A stretch of 64,000 nucleotides of DNA from a bacterium (GTDB lineage: Bacteria > Planctomycetota > JAFGQW01), in the NCBI GenBank assembly GCA_030426805.1, contig JAUHXU010000001.1:1018861-1082860 (forward strand). The letters are read 5' to 3'. Shown piece after piece: positions 1-9,761 of the stretch. Positions within the stretch are counted from its first letter, which is position 1; each line of letters begins with the position of its first letter. A program made the translations under genes and the position numbers. The notes beneath the pieces are model-generated. The model was given only the letters and a program-made list of their open reading frames with translations. It was not told the DNA's origin and ran no database searches.

Positions 1-807
1 AAGACGTCGATCCACCACTATCGCGACCTGCGGTTCGGCGCGACGATGACGCTCGCCGCCGGCGCCGCGGCGACGGTCGAACTCGACACGCGCGATCGGC
101 GCTGCACCGTCTCCTTCCGCACCGACGCGCCGGGCTTCTCGATCGCGCTCGCGCGCCACCCGTCGCTGGCATCGGCCGGTCTCCGCGCGACCCGCGAGGG
201 GCAGCGCCACGTGCCGCACGCGGGCCGCTCGTTCGAGCCCGGCCGCGCCTACGACGTCGCGGTGTGGCACGCCGACTATCGCGTTGTCGTCGAGGTGGAC
301 GGCGAACGCTGGGCGACGCTCGACCTCGAACGCACGGACGGCATCGTGCGCTGGTTCGACGTGCCGCCGTCGGCGCTCGCCCTCGGCGCGACCGGCGACG
401 TCACCTGGGACGACCTCGCGGTGGCCCGTGACCTGCACTACGCGGGGAGCGACCACGAGCGCATCCCCGCCGGCCACTACTACATGCTCGGCGACAACAG
501 CTACAACAGTCGCGATTCGCGCAAGTGGTCGAAGACGCGCTACAAGCTGAAGGACGGCGGCTTCATCGACTGCGACGACGAGCCGCGCAAGCCGATCCTG
601 TTCCACGAGAGCATCGCGCAAGGGGACACCTACACCGACGTGTACGGCCGGGACTATCCGGGCAAAGCGATCGATTTCAGCGTCACGCCGGTGTCCGAGC
701 CGGCGCCGTTCGTACCCCGGGACTTGATCGTCGGGCGTGCGTTCGTGATCTTCTACCCGTGGCCGCCGATCTACTCGGAGTCGTTTCGACCGGGAGTCAT
801 CCGATGA
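1..807 (+). CDS. lepB: Signal peptidase I, 5' truncated by the window edge
   Basis: The reading frame is open from base 1, so the N-terminus with the catalytic Ser and Lys boxes lies outside; 268 residues are visible. Near residue 160 is HYYMLGDNSYNSRDSR, the conserved box E (GDN..SRDSR) of type I signal peptidases (S26 family), which cleave signal peptides on the outer face of the inner membrane. Before it lies a beta-rich stretch ending VTWDDLAVARDLHY that matches the insert of the next gene. The C-terminus VGRAFVIFYPWPP is typical of the family. Its stop overlaps the next start (ATGA), so the two paralogues are translationally coupled. Confidence 0.85.
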   Translation, partial: KTSIHHYRDLRFGATMTLAAGAAATVELDTRDRRCTVSFRTDAPGFSIALARHPSLASAGLRATREGQRHVPHAGRSFEPGRAYDVAVWHADYRVVVEVDGERWATLDLERTDGIVRWFDVPPSALALGATGDVTWDDLAVARDLHYAGSDHERIPAGHYYMLGDNSYNSRDSRKWSKTRYKLKDGGFIDCDDEPRKPILFHESIAQGDTYTDVYGRDYPGKAIDFSVTPVSEPAPFVPRDLIVGRAFVIFYPWPPIYSESFRPGVIR

Positions 808-2255
808 GCAAGTCCGCCGAGCGCCCGACGCACTACGCCGAGCACGTACCGTCGGCCGCGCGTTCGATCATCGACAACGTCGAGGCGCTCGCGATCGCAT
901 TCGTGATGGCGCTGGTCGTCCGGCAGTTCGCGCTCGAGGTCTTCAAGATCCCGTCGGACTCGATGTATCCGACCCTCAACGGCGAGGCGACCAACGGCGA
1001 CCGCGTGATCGTCAACAAGGCGCGCTACCTGTTCGGCGGCCCGAACCGCTGGGAGGTCACGGTCTTCAAGTATCCGCTCGACGTGCGCCGCAACTTCATC
1101 AAGCGGCTCGTCGGGATGCCGGGCGAGCGCTTCACGGTCCTCGACGGCGACATCTGGGTGAACGGCACGATCGAGCGCAAACCGGAGCGCGTGCAACGCC
1201 ACATCTGGTTCGAGCGCTTCCCCGAGCCGACGCGCTTCGTCCAGGTGCCGGACTACTGCTCGTTCAAGCCGAGCACCGGTGCGAAGTGGACCGGCAACCG
1301 CCAGCAGTGGAGCGTCACCGCGGGCGACACCGCCGCGCGCCTCGACTTCGACTTCGGCCAACCGGTTCCGCTCCGCGGCGACCGCGCGTTCACCTACAAC
1401 GACGCGCGCGACTACCGACTGCACGGCACGGTGCGCGCGTCCGCCGGCGCGACGGTCGGGATCGAGTTCACGGTGCGCGGACGCCCGTTCACGATCACGC
1501 TGCCGACGTCGGGCAACGCGTCGATCGCGTTCGACCGCGCGCCGTTCGCCGCCGTGCGCGCGGTGGACGAGCGCGGGGCGAGCAAGCAGCTCCCGGCGGA
1601 TGACACGGTCGACATCGAGATCGCGCACTGGGACTGGCGGATCCAGGTCTCGATCGACGGCGTGCCGTGGTTCGACTACGAGCTGGACCCGAAGCCGTGG
1701 GCCGAGTCCGACGCGGCGCTGTTCGCCGAGCGCCGTCGTGACAACTCCTCCGCCCACCCGCGCCGCTTCGCCGCTGCGACGAGTGCGATCGCGCTCACGG
1801 CGCTCGGCGGAACGGTCACGTTCGACGAACTCACCGTCGACCAGGACCTCCACTACACCTACGCGAGCCCGAACGGCGTCGACGAGTTGAAGATCCCCGA
1901 CGGACACTACTTCCTGATGGGCGACAACAGCCACGGCAGCCGCGACTCGCGCGAGTGGCACCGGATCCAGGTGAAGGACCCGAAGACCGGCGAGCTCATC
2001 TGGGGCGAGGAATACAGCTGGGGCCTCGACAGCGACCACATGTTCGACCCGCAACTGACGAACTTCGTCGACCTCGAGGGCAACCCGTACGCGATCCCGC
2101 TGTTCAACATCGGCAAGCCGCGCACGAACGCGGCCGTCGTCGCCTACGAGCCGTTCGGGCTGATCCCGGAGGAGAACCTCGTCGGCCGCGGCTTCTGCGT
2201 GTTCTGGCCGTTCCCGCCGTTCGCACCCGAGTTCCGGCCGAAGCTGATCCGCTGA
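804..2255 (+). CDS. lepB: Signal peptidase I with a large periplasmic insert
   Basis: This is a full-length 483-residue type I signal peptidase. One membrane segment (about 22-42) precedes box B, IPSDSMYPTL, with nucleophile Ser53. Box C is GDRVIVNK (65-72), box D RNFIKRLVGMPGE supplies the general base Lys100, and box E GDNSHGSRDSR lies at 373-383. Between boxes D and E sit about 230 residues, far more than a minimal enzyme; much of this reads as a beta-sandwich (repeated W, V.VDG..W, VTFDELTVDQDLHY) found also in the preceding paralogue. ATG 804 is chosen because it gives the ATGA overlap and a short cytoplasmic tail. Family assignment is firm; the role of the insert is unknown. Confidence 0.92.
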   Translation: MSKSAERPTHYAEHVPSAARSIIDNVEALAIAFVMALVVRQFALEVFKIPSDSMYPTLNGEATNGDRVIVNKARYLFGGPNRWEVTVFKYPLDVRRNFIKRLVGMPGERFTVLDGDIWVNGTIERKPERVQRHIWFERFPEPTRFVQVPDYCSFKPSTGAKWTGNRQQWSVTAGDTAARLDFDFGQPVPLRGDRAFTYNDARDYRLHGTVRASAGATVGIEFTVRGRPFTITLPTSGNASIAFDRAPFAAVRAVDERGASKQLPADDTVDIEIAHWDWRIQVSIDGVPWFDYELDPKPWAESDAALFAERRRDNSSAHPRRFAAATSAIALTALGGTVTFDELTVDQDLHYTYASPNGVDELKIPDGHYFLMGDNSHGSRDSREWHRIQVKDPKTGELIWGEEYSWGLDSDHMFDPQLTNFVDLEGNPYAIPLFNIGKPRTNAAVVAYEPFGLIPEENLVGRGFCVFWPFPPFAPEFRPKLIR

Positions 2256-2284
2256 GCCGGCGACGAGCTGCTACACTGTAGGCC

Positions 2285-3178
2285 ATGGCCCGAACCTCCA
2301 ACGGCACCGAGCACGAGACCCCGCTGCTCGAAGCGCGTGGGCTCGTGAAGTTCTACGGCGCGAAGAAGGTCGTCAAAGGCGTGAGCTTCCGCGTCCGCCC
2401 GGCCGAAGTCGTGGGGCTCCTCGGCCCCAACGGCGCCGGCAAGACGACGAGCTTCTTCATGTGCCTGGGCCAGGTGCGCCCCGACGACGGCACGATCCTG
2501 CTCGGCGGCCAGAACGTGACGCAGGTGCCGACCTACAAGCGCGCGCGGCTCGGGATGAGCTATCTCGCGCAGGAAGCGTCGATCTTCCGCCGCATGACCG
2601 TCGAGCAGAACGTGCTCGCGGTGCTCGAGGTCCAGGTGCTCTCGAAGGCGGAGCGCATCGAACGGGCCCACGAGCTGCTCGAGAAGATGGACATCATGCG
2701 GCTGCGCACCAACCGCGCCGAGACACTGAGCGGCGGCGAGCGTCGCCGGCTCGAGATCGCGCGCGCACTCGCGACCGACCCGGCGCTGATCCTGCTCGAC
2801 GAACCGTTCGCCGGCGTCGACCCGATCGCCGTCGAGGACATCCAGCGCGTCGTGCTCGATCTCAAGCGCGACGGGATCGGAATCCTGCTGACCGACCACA
2901 ACGTCCGCGAGACGCTCAGCATCACCGACCGCGCCTACATCATCAGCGACGGCACGATCCTGCGCGAGGGCACGCCGACCGAGTTGATCCACGACCCGAA
3001 GGTGCGGCAGACCTACCTCGGCGAGGGCTTCCAGATGCCCGGCGTCGGCGTGACCGCCCAGGAGGCCGACCTCCTCGCCGGCGCGCGCCCCGAGCGTCCA
3101 CGGGCCCGGGCGAGCGACCTAGTCGACCGGAGCCGCGAGGTTTACGAGCGCCAGAAGCGCCGCCGCCCCCGCCGCTGA
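2285..3178 (+). CDS. lptB: LPS export ABC transporter ATP-binding protein LptB
   Basis: This 297-residue ATPase would power extraction of lipopolysaccharide from the inner membrane through LptFG. Walker A GPNGAGKTT is at 47-55, the signature LSGGERRRLEIARAL starts at 148, and Walker B LILLDEPFAGVDP follows near 168, then the H-loop TDHNVRE. Early motifs VKFYGAKKVVKGVSF and YLAQEASIFRRMTVEQN are characteristic of LptB rather than other ABC ATPases. A basic C-terminal tail of about 50 residues goes beyond the usual ~241-residue length. A TACACT box at 2272-2277 sits only 7 bases before the ATG, so a leaderless transcript is possible. LptF, LptG, LptA and LptC are not in view. Confidence 0.93.
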   Translation: MARTSNGTEHETPLLEARGLVKFYGAKKVVKGVSFRVRPAEVVGLLGPNGAGKTTSFFMCLGQVRPDDGTILLGGQNVTQVPTYKRARLGMSYLAQEASIFRRMTVEQNVLAVLEVQVLSKAERIERAHELLEKMDIMRLRTNRAETLSGGERRRLEIARALATDPALILLDEPFAGVDPIAVEDIQRVVLDLKRDGIGILLTDHNVRETLSITDRAYIISDGTILREGTPTELIHDPKVRQTYLGEGFQMPGVGVTAQEADLLAGARPERPRARASDLVDRSREVYERQKRRRPRR

Positions 3179-3304
3179 GGGGTGGATTGCCGGCGAGCGC
3201 CCGGGAACGGCGGAAGGGAGCCGGGTGCATCGGGTTGCGTCTCATCTTCTTCCGAGGGGGATGCCGATAGGATGTCGGGAGGCGATGTCTCCCGAAACGA
3301 GACG

Positions 3305-4297
3305 ATGAGCGATCCCGACAACCACATCCTGCTGGCCGACGACGAGCAGGGCATCCGCGACACGCTGGGGACGTACCTCCGGCGCAGCGGTTACGCCGTC
3401 ACGACCGCGGCCAACGGTTACGAGGCACTCGAGTGCCTCGAACGCGATCGTTTCTTCCTCGTCGTCACCGACATCACGATGCCGAACCTGAACGGCCTCG
3501 AGTTGCTCCGCCACGTGCGCGAGAACTACCCGGGCACCGACGTCGTGATGATCACCGGCAACGTCGACCTCGACTACGCGATCGAAGCGCTGCGTGCCGG
3601 CGCCTACGACTACTTCCAGAAGCCGCTGCACTTCGACACCGTCGGCTTCGCGGTCGAGCGCGTGCGCGAGCGCCAGCGGATGCGCCGCGCGGAACTCGAG
3701 ATCAAGACGCTCAAGACCGCCGCATACGAGACCGTGATCGGCTTCGTCCAAGCGGTCGAGGAGAAGGACTCGGCGACGAAGGGCCACAGCGAGCGCGTCG
3801 CGCAGATGACCGAAGCGCTCGGCGCCGCGATCGGCCTCGGCGAGGAGGCGCTCGTGCACTGCCGATACGCGGGCCTGTTGCACGACGTCGGCAAGATCGG
3901 GATCCCCGAGCAGATCCTCAACAAGCCGTCCAAGCTGACCGACGGCGAGTTCGCGTTGATCAAGGAGCACCCGGTGATGGGTGCGCGGATCCTCGAACCG
4001 ATCACGTTCCTCCGGCCGGTCGCCGAGGCGATCCGCGGCCACCACGAGAACTTCGACGGCACCGGTTACCCGGACCGTCTCGCCGGCGACGCGATCCCGC
4101 TGATCGCCCGGCTGGTCCGCATCGCCGACGTCTACGACGGTCTCGCAATGGACCGCCCCTATCGCGCGCCGGTCAAGACCGAAGAGGTCGTGCAATACAT
4201 CCAGGAGCACGCCGGTTCGCTGTTCGATCCGGCGCTCGTCGACGCGTTCGTCCGCCTCGTCGTCTGCGCGGCCGCGGACCAGCCCGTCGGGGCCTGA
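3305..4297 (+). CDS. Response regulator with HD-GYP phosphodiesterase domain
   Basis: A receiver domain (about 7-120; acidic pocket ADDE at 11-14, phosphoacceptor Asp56 in VVTDITMPN, Lys in FQKPL) is joined by a short helix to an HD-GYP domain. That domain has HSERVAQM, the HD pair His193-Asp194 in HDVGKIGIP and the GYP triplet at 254-256 (FDGTGYP). HD-GYP proteins hydrolyse cyclic di-GMP, so this is a probable two-component output acting on second-messenger level. No histidine kinase is adjacent. The start could instead be ATG 3272, which has a better GAGGGGG upstream; 3305 is preferred because it places the receiver directly at the N-terminus. Confidence 0.9.
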   Translation: MSDPDNHILLADDEQGIRDTLGTYLRRSGYAVTTAANGYEALECLERDRFFLVVTDITMPNLNGLELLRHVRENYPGTDVVMITGNVDLDYAIEALRAGAYDYFQKPLHFDTVGFAVERVRERQRMRRAELEIKTLKTAAYETVIGFVQAVEEKDSATKGHSERVAQMTEALGAAIGLGEEALVHCRYAGLLHDVGKIGIPEQILNKPSKLTDGEFALIKEHPVMGARILEPITFLRPVAEAIRGHHENFDGTGYPDRLAGDAIPLIARLVRIADVYDGLAMDRPYRAPVKTEEVVQYIQEHAGSLFDPALVDAFVRLVVCAAADQPVGA

Positions 4298-4409
4298 TCC
4301 CGGGCCGCTTTCCCCTCCCCGCCGGGCCCCCGGTGCGCTATATCCTTGGGTCCCCCCCCGCCGGCCGGCAGGCCGTTTCGGATCCCGAGATTCCCGTTGG
4401 AGTAGATGC

Positions 4410-5156
4410 ATGAAGATCGCGGTTTGCGTGCGCCGCACGCCCAGCACCGAGACGAAGATCGGCATCGGCGGCGACGGCCGCTCGATCGATCCGTCCGGCG
4501 TTTCGTACATCCTCAACCCGTACGACGAGTTCGCGATCGAAGAGGCGGTCCGGACGAAGGAGGCCCACGGCGGCGAGGTCGTCGCGATCACGGTCGACGG
4601 CGCCGACGCGTCGAAGGACATCAAGAAGGCGCTGGCGATGGGCGTCGACACCGCGATCCGGATCGACCCGCCGGCCGACGCCGACTCGGCGGCGATCGCC
4701 GGCGCGCTCGCTGAAGCGCTGCGCGACGTCGGACCGGACATCGTCTTCTGCGGCAAGATGGCGGTCGACGAGCAGGACTTCCAGGTGCCGCTGCGCGTCG
4801 CGACGATGCTCGAGATGCCGGCCGTCACGTTCGTCACGAAGTTCGAGGTGAACGACGGCACCGCGCGCGCGACCGCCGAGACCGAGCTGGGGCAGACCGT
4901 CTACGAGTCGCCGCTCCCGGTGCTCGTCGCGGTCGAGAAGGGGATCAACGAGCCGCGCAAGACCGGCATCAAGGACATCATGGCCGCGAAGAAGAAGCCG
5001 CTCGACGAGCGCGCCGCGCCGGCGATTGCCGCGAAGGTCGCGGTGACGAAGCTCGAACTGCCGCCGGAGAAGCAGGGCGGCAAGATCGTCGGCGAGGGTG
5101 TCGACGCCGTGCCGGAGCTGCTCCGCCTGCTCCGCGAAGAAGCCAAGGCCCTGTAG
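4410..5156 (+). CDS. etfB: Electron transfer flavoprotein beta subunit
   Basis: This 248-residue subunit begins MKIAVCVRRTPSTETK and contains YILNPYDEFAIEEAVR, then ALAMGVDTAIRI and FCGKMAVDEQDFQVP, the usual EtfB landmarks. With EtfA it forms a heterodimer that carries electrons from flavin dehydrogenases (such as acyl-CoA dehydrogenases) to the quinone pool; the beta subunit helps hold AMP and FAD. The C-terminal extension KKKPLDER and the recognition-loop region are present. A TATATC box at 4339-4344 lies 65 bases upstream. etfA follows after 19 bases, so the pair forms an operon. No ETF-quinone oxidoreductase is nearby. Confidence 0.95.
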   Translation: MKIAVCVRRTPSTETKIGIGGDGRSIDPSGVSYILNPYDEFAIEEAVRTKEAHGGEVVAITVDGADASKDIKKALAMGVDTAIRIDPPADADSAAIAGALAEALRDVGPDIVFCGKMAVDEQDFQVPLRVATMLEMPAVTFVTKFEVNDGTARATAETELGQTVYESPLPVLVAVEKGINEPRKTGIKDIMAAKKKPLDERAAPAIAAKVAVTKLELPPEKQGGKIVGEGVDAVPELLRLLREEAKAL

Positions 5157-5175
5157 GGCAGAGGAGACCCAAGCG

Positions 5176-6159
5176 ATGCCCAGCAACGACGTTCTCGCGA
5201 TCCTCGAGTTCCGCGGCGGCCAGGTCACGAAGGCCGGGCCCGAAGTGCTCGGTCAAGCCCGCCGACTCGCCGACACGCTCGGTGGCGCGGTCCACGCGTT
5301 CCTCTACGGCGAGGGCGCGAACGGTGCGGCCGCCGCGCTCGGCGGCTACGGCGTGACGAAGGCGTACGTCGCCGACAGCCCGGCGTTCGCCGCCTACAAC
5401 GGCGGCCTCGTCGCACGCGCCGCGAAGGACGCGGTCGCCGCGTGCGACCCGCGCCTCGTCCTGCTCGCGGCGACCTCGCCCGGCAAGGACCTCGGGCCGC
5501 GGATCGCCGCGAGCCTCGACGCGGGCCTCGCGGTGGACTGCACGGCGATCGACATCGACGGCGACGCGCTGACGGCGGTCCGCCCGGTCTACGCCGGCAA
5601 GGCGAACCAGTCGATCCGGATCGCCGCGGCGCCGTTCGTCGCGAGCATCCGGCCGAACGTCTTCCCGCCCGCAGAGGCCGGCGCGGGCGACGCGGAGGTC
5701 GTCGCGCTCGACACGGCCGCGGCCGAGGGCGAGACCCGGATCAAGGTCGCGGAGGTCGCCCCACGCGAAACCGGCAAGGTCGAGCTGACCGAGGCCGACG
5801 TGATCGTCTCCGGCGGGCGCGGGCTCAAGGGCCCCGAACACTTCCACCTCGTCGAGGAACTCGCCGAGGCCCTCGGGGCCGCGGTCGGCGCGAGCCGCGC
5901 GGTCGTCGATGCCGGGTGGCGCCCGCACAGCGAGCAGGTCGGCCAGACCGGAAAGACGGTTTCCCCGAACCTCTACTTCGCTTGCGGCATCTCAGGCGCG
6001 ATCCAGCACGTCGCCGGCATGTCGAGCTCCAAGTGCATCGTCGCGATCAACAAGGATCCGGAGGCGTCGATCTTCAAGCTGGCCGACTACGGCGTCGTCG
6101 GCGACGTCTTCGAGGTCCTGCCGGCCCTGACCGAGCAGATCCGCGCGCTCAAGGGCTGA
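5176..6159 (+). CDS. etfA: Electron transfer flavoprotein alpha subunit
   Basis: This 327-residue partner of EtfB has an N-terminal domain with [13 protein letters not shown] and a C-terminal FAD-binding domain. The FAD domain shows [19 protein letters not shown], then [35 protein letters not shown] and [13 protein letters not shown], which together make the alpha-subunit signature. ATG 5176 is supported by GAGGAG at 5161-5166, and an earlier in-frame start would run back into etfB. It carries the FAD that exchanges electrons with partner dehydrogenases. Confidence 0.95.
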   Translation: MPSNDVLAILEFRGGQVTKAGPEVLGQARRLADTLGGAVHAFLYGEGANGAAAALGGYGVTKAYVADSPAFAAYNGGLVARAAKDAVAACDPRLVLLAATSPGKDLGPRIAASLDAGLAVDCTAIDIDGDALTAVRPVYAGKANQSIRIAAAPFVASIRPNVFPPAEAGAGDAEVVALDTAAAEGETRIKVAEVAPRETGKVELTEADVIVSGGRGLKGPEHFHLVEELAEALGAAVGASRAVVDAGWRPHSEQVGQTGKTVSPNLYFACGISGAIQHVAGMSSSKCIVAINKDPEASIFKLADYGVVGDVFEVLPALTEQIRALKG

Positions 6160-6304
6160 TGCCGGGCGCGGCGCCGCTCGACATCGGCGGCCGAGCGAGG
6201 TACGGTAGCGAACGAGTCCGGCGGGACGTATGTCCCGTTTGTGGACCGAGACCCGCGCCGGGTGCGAACCGATCGCGCCCGGCCCCCGGACGAAAGAGTG
6301 AGTG

Positions 6305-8014
6305 ATGGCCCAACGACGCCCCTCCCGCGGACGCCGCAACCTGGCGCGCCCCACCGACACCGAGCCCCAGGCCGCCCAGACCGGCGACGCGACCGGCAGC
6401 ACACCCGCGGGCGCTCGGGGCCGTCGGGCCGCACCCGCCAAGGGCGGCTCGGCCATGCCGAAGATCCTGATCGGCGGCGGCGCGCTCGTCGCGATCATCG
6501 TCGCAGCCGTGCTGATCACGTCGGGCGACGGTGACAAGAAGGGCACGGGCGGCTCGAAGGGCACCGAGACGGTGGCGGACAACGCCGCCGACAACACCGC
6601 CGGCAACACCCCCGATGCGCCCGCGAACGCGTCCGGCGGCGGCGACACCGGCACCGGTAGTGGCAAGGGCACCGACATCGACTCGCTGCTCGGCCCCGAG
6701 GACGACGGCGACAAGGCCGCGCAACTCCGCGAGGACTTCGAACGCAAGAAGTCGTTGGCCGAGTCGATTCCCGACCGCATCGCGCTCGCGAAGTGGTGCG
6801 AGAAGAACGGCCTGAAGTCGGAGATGAAGGCGCTCGTCACCGAGTTGCTCGAGACGAACCCGGACAACAGCGATCTGAACCGGATGTCCGGCAAGAAGCT
6901 CTTCGACGGCGAGCACCTCGACTACCAGGAGAAGTGGCTCACGCCCGAGGAGTACAAGAAGGCGAAGGAAGCCGACAAGGAGTACGTCGCGAAGCTCGCG
7001 TCCGATCCGAAGTTCGAAGCGATGCACGCGACGGTCTCGCAGATGCGCTTCAACTATCTGAAGGACTTCAAGCACACCGCGATCCGGATGTGGCCCTACA
7101 TCGTCTTCCTCGAGGACTTCGGAAACGAGCGCGCCAACGCGCGGTATGCGAAGGACTACCGGATCCGCATCACGGCGTTCTACGACTACATGAAGAAGAC
7201 GTATCCGAACATCGTCAACAAGGAGCCCGAGACGCCGTTCCGGATCATCGTCCTGAAGGACCGCGCGAGCTTCAACAAGTTCAACGCGCTCAACGGCAAT
7301 GGGGCGTCCGCGGGAGCGCGCGCGTTCTACCATCTGCAGACGAAGTTCATCTACACCTACGAGAAGGGCGACGGCGGCGATTCGCTGTTCGAACGCGGCG
7401 TCGTCTTCCACGAGTGCACCCACCAACTCCTCGACTTCCTGCGCCCGAAGAACCGCTACAGCGAGTCGATGTGGTTCGAGGAAGCCCTCTCCGACTTCCA
7501 CGCCGGCGTGAAGATCCAGCCGATCGGCGACGGCGAGTTCACCTACGAACTCGGACATTTGAACAGCGCGCGTTTGAACCAGATGGCGACGGCGCTCAAG
7601 ACGAAGAAGTACTTCAAGCTCTCCGAGATGTTCCAGTGCCGCACGTACGGCGAGGCCGACGCGGCCTACCGACGCAAATTCGGCGGCGGTGGAAGTCGCG
7701 GCAAGGGCCTGCTCTACTACCAGGGCTGGTCGTTCATCTACTTCTGCATGGAGGGTCCGAACAAGGCGCACCGCGACGCGATCCTCCGCTACCTCGACCA
7801 GGACGTCGGCCAGGGCGAGGGCGACTACAACATCCTCAACCAGGCGTTCAAGATCAGCAACCACGACCAGTGGGAGCCGATCCAGCGCGAGTGGGAAGCG
7901 TATGTCCGCGACCTGATCAAAGAGCGCAAGGCCGCGCGCGCGAAGAAGGCGAACAGCAAGGGAATGGGCAGCGGACGCAAGCGCAAGAAGAAGGACGACG
8001 ACGAGTCGAAGTAG
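6305..8014 (+). CDS. Membrane-anchored DUF1570-like putative zinc peptidase
   Basis: This 569-residue protein has a basic N-terminus, one membrane segment (ILIGGGALVAIIVAAVLITS, about 55-74), then a Gly/Asp/Thr-rich linker to about 130. The C-terminal domain carries HECTH (His369, Glu370, His373) followed by WFEEALSDFHAG with Glu392/Glu393. That is the HExxH plus downstream Glu arrangement of gluzincin-type metallopeptidases and matches the layout of DUF1570 proteins common in planctomycetes. The substrate is unknown; the domain would face the periplasm. The tail is Lys/Arg-rich (RKRKKKDDDESK). One base separates it from the next gene, indicating an operon. Confidence 0.72.
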   Translation: MAQRRPSRGRRNLARPTDTEPQAAQTGDATGSTPAGARGRRAAPAKGGSAMPKILIGGGALVAIIVAAVLITSGDGDKKGTGGSKGTETVADNAADNTAGNTPDAPANASGGGDTGTGSGKGTDIDSLLGPEDDGDKAAQLREDFERKKSLAESIPDRIALAKWCEKNGLKSEMKALVTELLETNPDNSDLNRMSGKKLFDGEHLDYQEKWLTPEEYKKAKEADKEYVAKLASDPKFEAMHATVSQMRFNYLKDFKHTAIRMWPYIVFLEDFGNERANARYAKDYRIRITAFYDYMKKTYPNIVNKEPETPFRIIVLKDRASFNKFNALNGNGASAGARAFYHLQTKFIYTYEKGDGGDSLFERGVVFHECTHQLLDFLRPKNRYSESMWFEEALSDFHAGVKIQPIGDGEFTYELGHLNSARLNQMATALKTKKYFKLSEMFQCRTYGEADAAYRRKFGGGGSRGKGLLYYQGWSFIYFCMEGPNKAHRDAILRYLDQDVGQGEGDYNILNQAFKISNHDQWEPIQREWEAYVRDLIKERKAARAKKANSKGMGSGRKRKKKDDDESK

Positions 8015-8015
8015 C

Positions 8016-9746
8016 GTGCTGCGGCCGGTCGCCGCGCTACTCGTCGCGGCTGCAGCGCTCTGCGCGCAGCCGCCGCTCGACGGCTTTCAACCGGCACCCT
8101 GGTTCGGCGAGCACGTCCGCGAGATCCGGCCCGCCGACGCGATGCGGGCGGTGATCAACGCACCCGCCCGACTCGACTCGAAGCGACCAACCCGTATCGT
8201 CGTCTTCGCGACGCCCAACGGCAACACCGCCGACTGGACGCTCGGTGCGCGCAAGGCGCCGGGGCTCGACTGGCACTACGACATCCAGCACGTCGGGGCG
8301 CAGGTCCGCCGCCTCCGCGAGGTAGACCCGGGGGTGAACCGCGTCCTCGCGGTGGTCGAACCGACCCCGCTGAGTTGGCCCGCGTGGCGACGGGCCCGTG
8401 GCGGGGGTGGCGCGGGGATCCGGGCGATCGTCGATGCGATCGTGCGCACGGTCGGCATCGACGGGGCACGGATCACGCTCGCTGCGCACTCCGGCGGCGG
8501 GAGCTTCCTGCACGGCTTCATCGAGGACGGCGACGCGATCCCCCCCGCCGTCGATCGGATCGTCTTCCTCGACGCGAACTACGGCTTCCGCGACGCGCTG
8601 CACGGGGCGAAGCTTCGCGACTGGCTCCAAGCACCGCCGAATCGGCTCGTCGTGATCGCCTACGACGACCGGGAGATCGAACTGAAGGGCAGGCGCGTCG
8701 TCGGCCCGACGGGCGGGACGTGGCGCGCCACCGACCGGCTGTTCGCGAGCCTCGACCGCCCGCTCGAGCGCGACACGGTCGGGCCGTTCGAGCGGACGCT
8801 CGGCTTCGACGACCGGTTCGTCGCGTATCGACATCCGAACCCGAAGAACGCGATCCTGCACACCCGGCTCGTCGGCGAGATGAACGGGCTGCTCGAGGGG
8901 CTCGCGTTCGGACTCCGCCCCCGCCCGGACTGGGGGACGTTCGGCGGACCGCGCGCCTACACCGCGTGGATCCAGCCGACGCCCGGCAGCGGGTGGATCG
9001 CGACGATCCCCCCGCGCGCGGCCGATGCGCCGAGTGGTCGCGCGGTGCTCGAGTCGGTCGCGCGCGCGACGCTCGCCGAGCGCGAATGGCGCGTCGTCGA
9101 AGCGGTCGCGCGCGGCAACGTCCCGCGCTTCCTGCGCGAACCGGCGACGATCCGCTTCACCGCGCGCGATGCCGAGGGGAAGATGCGCCGCGTCGTGCTA
9201 CGCGTCGCGGCGGACTACTTCGCCGTCGGCGGCGACCGCGACTTCGTCCGCGTGCCGATCACGCCGATGACCGCGCAGCGCCTCGCCGACCGCTACGGCT
9301 GGTCGCTGCCGACCCGCTGCATCGTCGACCGGTGCTACGAGCACGCGGCGATCCGCATCGCGCCGAAGCCGATGACGAAGGAGCGAGAAGCGGTCGCGAC
9401 GTTCCTGCGCCACGACGCACGCGTCCGGAAGCAACGCGGCCGCCGCAAGCCGGACGCACTCGTCGTCGGCGCGAAGAAAGACGTCGTCGTCACGCCGCGG
9501 GCCCGCGCCGGCCGCGTCTCGATCTACGGGTGGCACCGCAAGAACGGCAAACCGATCCAGCCGCTCTACACGAAGCACGCGAAGCGCTACGTCGACTACA
9601 GCCACGGCGTCCGCTTCGTCTGGCGCACGCTCGACGTCGACGGCGAGGCGACGACCGTCGCGGCCGTCCTCGCCGACCCGGTGCTCCACCCGCTGCTCAG
9701 CGACGAGGGCGCGATCCCGATCGACGCGCAACGTATCCCGCGCTGA
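8016..9746 (+). CDS. Secreted alpha/beta-hydrolase-like protein
   Basis: GTG start. A signal peptide (LRPVAALLVAAAALCAQ) is followed by an alpha/beta-hydrolase-like region: IVVFATPNGNTADW (60-74), a nucleophile-elbow-like AAHSGGGSF with Ser159, then VFLDANYGF and RLVVIAYDDREI, which could supply the acid. A His candidate lies in NAILHTRLVGEMNG. The C-terminal half (about 330-576) has no domain I recognise. The 576-residue length is larger than a simple esterase. Substrate is unknown. The gene directly follows the DUF1570-like gene, so the two may act on the same periplasmic material. Confidence 0.6.
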   Translation: MLRPVAALLVAAAALCAQPPLDGFQPAPWFGEHVREIRPADAMRAVINAPARLDSKRPTRIVVFATPNGNTADWTLGARKAPGLDWHYDIQHVGAQVRRLREVDPGVNRVLAVVEPTPLSWPAWRRARGGGGAGIRAIVDAIVRTVGIDGARITLAAHSGGGSFLHGFIEDGDAIPPAVDRIVFLDANYGFRDALHGAKLRDWLQAPPNRLVVIAYDDREIELKGRRVVGPTGGTWRATDRLFASLDRPLERDTVGPFERTLGFDDRFVAYRHPNPKNAILHTRLVGEMNGLLEGLAFGLRPRPDWGTFGGPRAYTAWIQPTPGSGWIATIPPRAADAPSGRAVLESVARATLAEREWRVVEAVARGNVPRFLREPATIRFTARDAEGKMRRVVLRVAADYFAVGGDRDFVRVPITPMTAQRLADRYGWSLPTRCIVDRCYEHAAIRIAPKPMTKEREAVATFLRHDARVRKQRGRRKPDALVVGAKKDVVVTPRARAGRVSIYGWHRKNGKPIQPLYTKHAKRYVDYSHGVRFVWRTLDVDGEATTVAAVLADPVLHPLLSDEGAIPIDAQRIPR

Positions 9747-9761
9747 GCGCCATCGGCGTGG

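Noticed and set aside
771..2054. Long minus-strand open frame of 427 codons opposite the second signal peptidase
   Set aside because: It is Arg/Val/Asp-rich without any motif and lies antisense to a gene with all catalytic boxes; such frames are common in GC-rich DNA.
2272..2277. TACACT as proof of a leaderless lptB transcript
   Set aside because: No -35 box is present at the right distance and lptB may be read from the upstream operon, so it is mentioned only as a possibility.
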